Source: Desulfovibrio sp. ZJ369 | GTDB lineage: Bacteria; Desulfobacterota; Desulfovibrionia; Desulfovibrionales; Desulfovibrionaceae | Assembly: GCF_011039085.1 (NCBI RefSeq) | Contig: NZ_JAAKEI010000008.1 | Coordinates: forward strand, 1 to 64,000 | Direction of reading: 5' to 3' | DNA length: 64,000 nucleotides | Part shown: positions 59,256 through 64,000 of the stretch, one piece after another | Position numbering within the stretch: position 1 is the first letter of the stretch | How the letters are laid out: every line of letters starts with the position of its first letter | Program-made: the position numbers and the translations under genes | Notes under the pieces: model-generated | Told to the model about the DNA's origin: nothing | Databases searched by the model: none | The model's input: only the letters and a program-made list of their open reading frames with translations

Positions 59256-60482
59256 ATGGCGGATACATATGCAAGCAAACAGGCGCGGCAGAGCCCTGAC
59301 CCCGATACTTCCGGCCGCAACAAACGCGCCCTGATCGGCGAAGCCCTGGCGGAGCTGGTGGCCGCGGCCGGAGGGGGCGGCCCGCGCCTGCGTATCGGCC
59401 TGATGGCCGCGGGCGGCGAAGTGCCGGTGGAAGACTATCTGCAGGGCGCGGCCCTGGCCATGCGCCACGATCCCCGCATCCAGGCCGTGGGCCTGGGCCC
59501 CAGGCCCGACGCGCTTCTGCCCCCCGGTATGGATTGGATTGAGACTCCGGCCTGCGAGGCCGATATGGCCGCGGCTATGGAAAAAGCCCTGGAAAGCACT
59601 GGCCACGGGGCATTGCACGGCGCTGTGGCGCTGCACTATCCCTTTCCGGTGGGCGTTGCCACGCTGGGCCGCATCCAGACCCCGGCCAGGGGCAGACCCA
59701 TGATCCTGGCTTCTTCCACGGGCATCAGCGCGCCGCACCGGGCCTGCGCCATGCTGCGCAATGCCCTCTACGGGATTGCGGCGGCCAAGGCCCTGGGCGT
59801 GGAAAATCCGAGCCTGGGCGTGCTCAATCTGGATGCCGCGCCTCAGGTTCTGCGCGCTCTGGCCCGATTGCGGGAACGGGGCTACCCCGTGCGCTTTGGA
59901 GAAAGCGTGCGCAGCGACGGCGGCGCGCTGCTGCGCGGCAACGATCTCCTCGCGGGCGCGGCGGATGTCTGCGTCTGCGACACCTTGACCGGCAACGTGC
60001 TGATGAAGGTCTTCGCGGCTTTCAACAGCGGCGGCGTCTACGAGACTGCGGGCTGGGGGTACGGCCCTTCGGCCGGGGAAGGCTGGGACAAGGTGGTTTC
60101 CATCATCTCCCGCGCATCGGGCGCGCCGGTCATCGCCAATGCTCTGGCCTGCACGGCGCAGGCCGTGCGCGGCAATCTGCCGGGCAGGGTGGCCGAGGAG
60201 CTCAGAGCTGCGCGGGCTGCGGGCCTGGACGGAGAACTGGCGGCTTTGGAACCGCAGGCCGCGTCCGCGCAGGACGCGCCGCCGGCCATGCCGCCGGTCG
60301 AGCCCACGGATGAAGAAATCCACGGCATTGACGTGCTGGATCTGGAAAATGCGGTGCATGCCCTGTGGAAAGTGGGCATTTATGCCGAAGCCGCCATGGG
60401 CTGCACCGGCCCGGTGATTAAGCTGGCGGCCGCGGCCAGGGCGCGGGCCGGGGAAGTGCTCAGGGCAGCGGGCTATGTATAG
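59256..60482 (+). CDS. grdD: Glycine reductase complex C, GrdD
   Basis: This 408-residue alpha subunit of component C makes acetyl phosphate, through phosphate attack on the acetyl thioester, and is related to PlsX-type phosphate acyltransferases. AMGCTGPVIKLA near the C-terminus and the segment ASSTGISAPHRACAMLRNA are family features. It is 8 bp after grdC and works with it. The acetyl phosphate gives ATP through acetate kinase, whose gene is not in the window. Confidence 0.94.
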   Translation: MADTYASKQARQSPDPDTSGRNKRALIGEALAELVAAAGGGGPRLRIGLMAAGGEVPVEDYLQGAALAMRHDPRIQAVGLGPRPDALLPPGMDWIETPACEADMAAAMEKALESTGHGALHGAVALHYPFPVGVATLGRIQTPARGRPMILASSTGISAPHRACAMLRNALYGIAAAKALGVENPSLGVLNLDAAPQVLRALARLRERGYPVRFGESVRSDGGALLRGNDLLAGAADVCVCDTLTGNVLMKVFAAFNSGGVYETAGWGYGPSAGEGWDKVVSIISRASGAPVIANALACTAQAVRGNLPGRVAEELRAARAAGLDGELAALEPQAASAQDAPPAMPPVEPTDEEIHGIDVLDLENAVHALWKVGIYAEAAMGCTGPVIKLAAAARARAGEVLRAAGYV

Positions 60483-60581
60483 GCCCGGCGTGCGGCGCGG
60501 GAGCATTCTGCCCTGAAGTAGGGCGAAGAAGGGCCGGGCTCAGGCGACACTGCCGCGACAACTCAACCAGCGAGGTGGATT

Positions 60582-60902
60582 ATGCTCATTGTGGACAAGG
60601 AAAATTTTGAAGCCGAGGTGCTTAACAGTGCTGTGCCGGTCATTGTGGATCTCTGGGGCCCGCAGTGCGGCCCTTGCCTTGCGCTCATGCCGCAGGTGGA
60701 GGAACTGGCCGGTCAATATGAAGGCAAAATCAAATTCTGCAAGCTCAATGTGGCCGAAAACCGCCGCCTGGTCATTTCCCTGAAGGTCATGGCCGTGCCC
60801 ACCATTCTTTTTTACAAGGGCGGGCAAAACGTGCAGCGGATCAGCAGCGACCAGGTGACCCTGGAAGCCATCAGGGCAGGCGCGGAAAGCTTGTTGCAGT
60901 AA
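60582..60902 (+). CDS. trxA: Thioredoxin of the glycine reductase operon
   Basis: This 106-residue thioredoxin has the active site WGPQCGPC (Cys29 and Cys32). The usual WAxWCGPC is changed by a Gln before the first Cys, and other grd-linked thioredoxins differ in this motif too. It passes electrons from TrxB to GrdA. A cis-Pro in MAVPTILFY is present. Confidence 0.94.
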   Translation: MLIVDKENFEAEVLNSAVPVIVDLWGPQCGPCLALMPQVEELAGQYEGKIKFCKLNVAENRRLVISLKVMAVPTILFYKGGQNVQRISSDQVTLEAIRAGAESLLQ

Positions 60903-60996
60903 ACTCTTCGCCAGGGGGAATCCTTTCCCCCGCCGCCGGATTGCGCGGCGGCGCATGACTCTGGCGGATAAGCGTGTAAACCAAAAGGAGATTGGC

Positions 60997-61473
60997 ATGG
61001 GCAAGTTAACCGGCAAGAAACTGCTGCTGCTGGGCGAGCGGGACGGCGTTCCCGGCCCGGCTATGGCAGCGGTATTCGCCAATTCGGGAGCCGAAGTGCT
61101 GTTTTCGGCCACCGAATGTTTTGTCTGAACAGCCGCAGGCGCCATGGACCTGGAAAATCAGCAGCGCGTGAAAGACGCCGCTGAAAAGGTCGGGGCGGAA
61201 AACCTGGTGGTGGTGCTCGGCTCTTCCGATCCCGAAGGGGCGGAAATTTATGCCGAAACCGTCACTCTGGGCGACCCTACCTTTGCCGGTCCGTTGGCCG
61301 GAGTCCCGTTGGGGCTCTGCGTGTACCACATTTTTGGAGAGGAAATGAAAAGCGAGGCTGATCCCGCGGCCTGGGAAGAGCAGATCGCCATGATGGAAAT
61401 GGTGCTGAACACCGAAGCTCTGGCCGCGGCAGTAAAAAAAATGCGCGAGGCCAACAGCAAATATATGCTGTAA
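60997..61473 (+). CDS. grdA: Glycine reductase selenoprotein A, GrdA
   Basis: This 158-residue protein carries the selenocysteine that takes the carboxymethyl group from GrdB. The UGA at 61126-61128 (residue 44) is inside [16 protein letters not shown], the conserved redox motif of GrdA (Cys41 and Sec44). The frame continues to 61473. AAAAGGAGATTGGC precedes the ATG. A weak hairpin (CAGG 61136-61139 with CCTG 61149-61152, 9-nt loop) is the best SECIS candidate. The gene is last in the operon, unlike orders where it lies near grdE. Confidence 0.95.
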
Positions 61474-61500
61474 GCCGTGGGCAAAAGCGCAAGGAATCCG

Positions 61501-61533
61501 ACCCCGCAGGGTGTTCTGCCCTGCGGGGTTTTT
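61501..61533 (+). terminator. Terminator of the grd operon
   Basis: An 11-bp stem, ACCCCGCAGGG (61501-61511) with CCCTGCGGGGT (61519-61529), is followed by a T run. Confidence 0.95.
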
Positions 61534-61546
61534 GTGTCTTCTCCTG

Positions 61547-61579
61547 GAGCGTTTTGCTCATGAAAGTAGCAAAACGCTC
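61547..61579. repeat. TAGAGC-family palindrome after the grd operon
   Basis: GAGCGTTTTGCT (61547-61558) and AGCAAAACGCTC (61568-61579) are exact complements around a 9-nt loop. The first base differs from TAGAGC (here GGAGC). Confidence 0.85.
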
Positions 61580-61678
61580 TCAACTGACACGGCCCTGACC
61601 GTGGGAGGAAAGTCCGGAGAGGCGCTTTGCGGCAATCTGCTGTTTACGGAGCGGACAAAAGCCCGTAAAGAAAACGCC

Positions 61679-62614
61679 ATGATTTTTTTACATGCCCTGG
61701 GTGGAATTTTCGGCCTCTTGCTGGTCGGCATGGTGGGCTATCTGCTGGCCTGGAGGGGCTGGTTTTCCACGGAATCACAGATGCTGCTGCCCAGGCTCGT
61801 CACCTGTGTGGCGCTGCCGCCCTATCTCATGTCCACGCTCATAAGCTCCTTTGATCGCGACAACCTTCTGCATCTGATCTACGGCTCGCTGCTGCCTTTC
61901 AGCTCGCTGGCGGTGACGTTTGCCCTTGCCTTTGCGGCGGCCAGGCTGTTCCGGGTGCAACGCCGTCATTTGGGCCTCTTTTGCGCCTGCGTCTCCAACT
62001 CCAATACCATTTTTGTGGGCATTCCGGTCAATGTGGCCCTGTTCGGGGAAGAAGCCCTGCCCTATGTGCTGCTCTATTACTTTGCCAGCACCATTTTTTT
62101 CTGGACTGTGGGCAATTACGCGATCAGCAAAGACGGCGGGCAGGGCAAGGGAAAAGTCCGGATCATGGACAATATCCGGCACATATTTTCGCCGCCCATG
62201 CTGGGCTTTCTGACCGGTCTGACCCTGATTTTGTGCAAGATCACCCTGCCGCCTTTCCTCCTGGACGCGGCCAGACTCCTGGGCAACCTGACCACGCCGC
62301 TGGCCCTGCTTTTCATCGGCATCACCCTGTATACCATTGATCTGCGCAAAGTCCGTTTTGATCGAGATCTGATTCTGGCCCTGGTTGGCCGCCTGGTGGT
62401 CAGCCCTCTTGTGATCATGCTTCTGATACCGTTTTTTCCGGTTCCCGATCTGATGGCCAAGGTTTTCATCATGCAGGCCGCGCTGCCGGTTTTGATGCAG
62501 GCCGCCATTTTAAGCGCCCATTACGGCGCGGACGCGGAATTCGGCGCTCTGATGGTTTCACTCTCCACCCTGTTTTCGATCATTACGATTCCTCTGTACA
62601 TGACCCTGCTTTAG
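61679..62614 (+). CDS. AEC-family (auxin efflux carrier-type) transporter
   Basis: This 311-residue membrane protein has about ten predicted helices in two bundles, with the family's SNSNTIFVGIPVNVALFG and GITLYTI segments. AEC proteins export organic acids or amino-acid-like anions; the substrate here is not known. It follows the grd operon but is separated by a terminator and a repeat. Its stop TAG starts the composite repeat at 62612. Confidence 0.88.
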   Translation: MIFLHALGGIFGLLLVGMVGYLLAWRGWFSTESQMLLPRLVTCVALPPYLMSTLISSFDRDNLLHLIYGSLLPFSSLAVTFALAFAAARLFRVQRRHLGLFCACVSNSNTIFVGIPVNVALFGEEALPYVLLYYFASTIFFWTVGNYAISKDGGQGKGKVRIMDNIRHIFSPPMLGFLTGLTLILCKITLPPFLLDAARLLGNLTTPLALLFIGITLYTIDLRKVRFDRDLILALVGRLVVSPLVIMLLIPFFPVPDLMAKVFIMQAALPVLMQAAILSAHYGADAEFGALMVSLSTLFSIITIPLYMTLL

Positions 62615-62873
62615 AGCATTTTGCTTTTGAAATTATTCAATTTCAAAAGCGGCGCTGCCATCATTTCGCGTCCAGGCTTCAGCCGTTGCGACGAAGGAAG
62701 CTACGGATGAAGACAGCAACTGGTTACTGCGGCAGCCAGCCAACGCAACCGCTGTCGCTATCCGTAAGCAAGCAAAGCTTGCTAACGGCTACCGCAACGC
62801 GGTCTGGACGCTCATTCGGCGCGGGCGTCCGCTCCCGCGGCCGCCAGAGCAATTTCAAAGTGAAATTGCTCTA
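62612..62873. repeat. 262-bp composite TAGAGC element
   Basis: It starts TAGAGCATTTTGCTTTTG and ends with the palindrome AGAGCAATTTC...GAAATTGCTCT (62847-62872). The left 41 bp match 631-671 apart from one base, and 30 bp at 62817-62846 match 691-720 exactly. It supplies the stop codon of the gene on either side: plus strand at 62612-62614 and minus strand at 62873-62871. Confidence 0.88.
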
Positions 62874-64000
62874 GGCATCCTCATCCCTGATCGCGGGAGG
62901 TACGGCTACGCTGGTGGTGAGGATTCGCCGCCGTGCCGGAGCTATCACGCTTTCTTCCACGGCCGCTCGCCTCAGGGATGGTTCTGGCAAACCGTTGTAG
63001 AGAGACCAGAAGGCCGGGTAAAGCGCGGTCATGATGCCGGGATTGCCCAGTTTCAAATGCGGTCTGGCACAGGCGGCCAGGGCCAGGCCAAGGGCCCAGG
63101 TCGGAGTGGGCGCATTCCAGGCCGAGGCGATGCCTTCTTGTGATGATTTGCACAATTTGCCTTCGGCATCGCTTTCCAAACCCACGGCATGCAGAAAACT
63201 TGCGACTTCATCCGTGTCCGCGGCAGAGGGCAGCGGCGGCAGCACGGCCTCGCCGCCGCGCAGAGCCGCGCAGGCGGCCAGGGCCAGGGGCAGGGGCGTC
63301 CAGTCTGCGGGAAAATCCGAAAGCGCGGCCAAGGCCTGGGCAGGGAAATCCTTGAGCGGCGTCGCGGCCCTGGCGCGAATCTCCCCGCCTGCCTGCCGCA
63401 GATCCAGGCCAAGGGCCTGGAGCAGATCCCACCCGGCCAGGGCTCCGGGCCATTGGGGCCAGATCCCCGCGAGGCGCGCTTCGCCGCCCAGGGCCAGGGG
63501 CAGGGCCAGCAAAAAAACGGCCAGTTCCGGCTCCAGCGGCAACTCCGGCTGCGGCGGCAGGCGCAAGGGGCTTGGGGCAACGCGCACGCGGGCGTTCTCT
63601 ACAACCACGTCGGCTCCGGCCGCCCGCAGAATGGGCAGCGTGCGGGCCAGAATCAGTTTTTGCAGCGGATGGGCCGCAAGATCCAGGGTCAGGGCGCGCT
63701 CATACAAGGGCGCGGCCAGCAGAATGCCTTCGGCCAGCTCCGCCGGAACATCGGCGGGCAGCGTCGCCGTATCCGGCAGAATGCCGGAACACTCCAGACG
63801 CGCGGGCAAGCCGTTGCTTTTGGGCACCACATGCACAAGGCGCGCGCCCAGGGCGGGCAGAAAACGGCGGGTCGAAGAAAAATCCGCCAGTTTCAGAGCC
63901 GACTCGCCGCTGATCTTGGCCCGCGAAGGACGGCCCAGATAATGCCCGAGCAGAAGAAAAAAATTCCAGGCGCTGTCGCCCGCATACAGCACCTTGTCCG
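62871..64000 (-). CDS. Divergent EPSP-synthase-like protein (partial at window edge)
   Basis: The frame runs off the right edge, so the N-terminus is missing; about 376 residues are visible. The pattern resembles 3-phosphoshikimate 1-carboxyvinyltransferase (AroA): a GDS start where AroA has GDSGT, a repeat of inside-out alpha/beta units, and LPADVPAELAEGILLAAPLYE where AroA has a serine-glutamine-rich loop. Key substrate residues (the GDSGTT Ser-Thr and the RPM motif) are changed, so it may be a very divergent AroA or a paralogue with another role. The stop codon lies in a TAGAGC palindrome. Confidence 0.55.
   Translation of the reverse strand, partial: DKVLYAGDSAWNFFLLLGHYLGRPSRAKISGESALKLADFSSTRRFLPALGARLVHVVPKSNGLPARLECSGILPDTATLPADVPAELAEGILLAAPLYERALTLDLAAHPLQKLILARTLPILRAAGADVVVENARVRVAPSPLRLPPQPELPLEPELAVFLLALPLALGGEARLAGIWPQWPGALAGWDLLQALGLDLRQAGGEIRARAATPLKDFPAQALAALSDFPADWTPLPLALAACAALRGGEAVLPPLPSAADTDEVASFLHAVGLESDAEGKLCKSSQEGIASAWNAPTPTWALGLALAACARPHLKLGNPGIMTALYPAFWSLYNGLPEPSLRRAAVEESVIAPARRRILTTSVAVPPAIRDEDA

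Noticed and set aside
61144-61473. A separate 109-residue gene starting at the ATG after the grdA UGA
   Set aside because: The sequence on both sides of the UGA matches GrdA, so it is one selenoprotein gene.

Overview
The window looks like a chromosomal piece of a GC-rich sulfate-reducing deltaproteobacterium of the Desulfovibrio type. The evidence is indirect: an F1 ATP synthase operon that starts with b' and b and lacks the a and c genes, the carboxynorspermidine route to spermidine, an APS-kinase-like gene, a short family-2 ThiF, and a selenocysteine-dependent glycine reductase operon. No rRNA or species marker is present, so the genus is an inference.

Layout. 1-760: end of an IS630-type transposase and an AT-rich orphan gene, then palindromic repeats. 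912-9970: gap, fba and surE on the minus strand, then on the plus strand an OB/HD nuclease gene, tmk, a small unknown, an HDAC-family amidohydrolase, and the two carboxynorspermidine genes. 10000-14200: polysaccharide deacetylase, tRNA-Val and tRNA-Asp, APS-kinase-like gene, tRNA-Arg, ubiX, and a UPF0173 hydrolase. 14300-22800: motB and motA, an AsmA-like gene, cobQ, a glycosyltransferase and cheW. 23000-26880: a four-gene sugar/lipid modification set (DegT aminotransferase, GtrB-like, GtrA-like, GT2). 26890-36000: lepA, a CI-like regulator and the ATP synthase operon. 36280-45835: shikimate kinase and M24 peptidase, pyrK-pyrD, a GNAT/epimerase/ABC-F operon, mutT and an orphan Dam-type methylase. 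45865-49305: thiS-thiG-thiH-thiF behind a TPP riboswitch. 49419-52905: a flippase and ilvD. 53000-61533: the glycine reductase operon. 61679-64000: an AEC-family transporter and a divergent EPSP-synthase-like gene cut by the window edge.

Two things stand out. First, a complete glycine reductase operon (grdX-grdE-grdB-trxB-grdC-grdD-trxA-grdA) sits behind a single glycine riboswitch aptamer. It contains two in-frame UGA codons, at GrdB residue 349 and GrdA residue 44, that must be read as selenocysteine. The operon should convert glycine plus reduced thioredoxin into acetyl phosphate and ammonia, and it carries its own thioredoxin and thioredoxin reductase.

Second, a dispersed family of palindromes with ends TAGAGC...GCTCTA runs through the window. 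At nine genes the stop codon TAG is the first three bases of such an element (once as the variant TAGGGC). Larger composite versions include two copies, 143 and 144 bp, about 37.6 kb apart that differ at only five positions. This repeat system is the best candidate for something not yet described.
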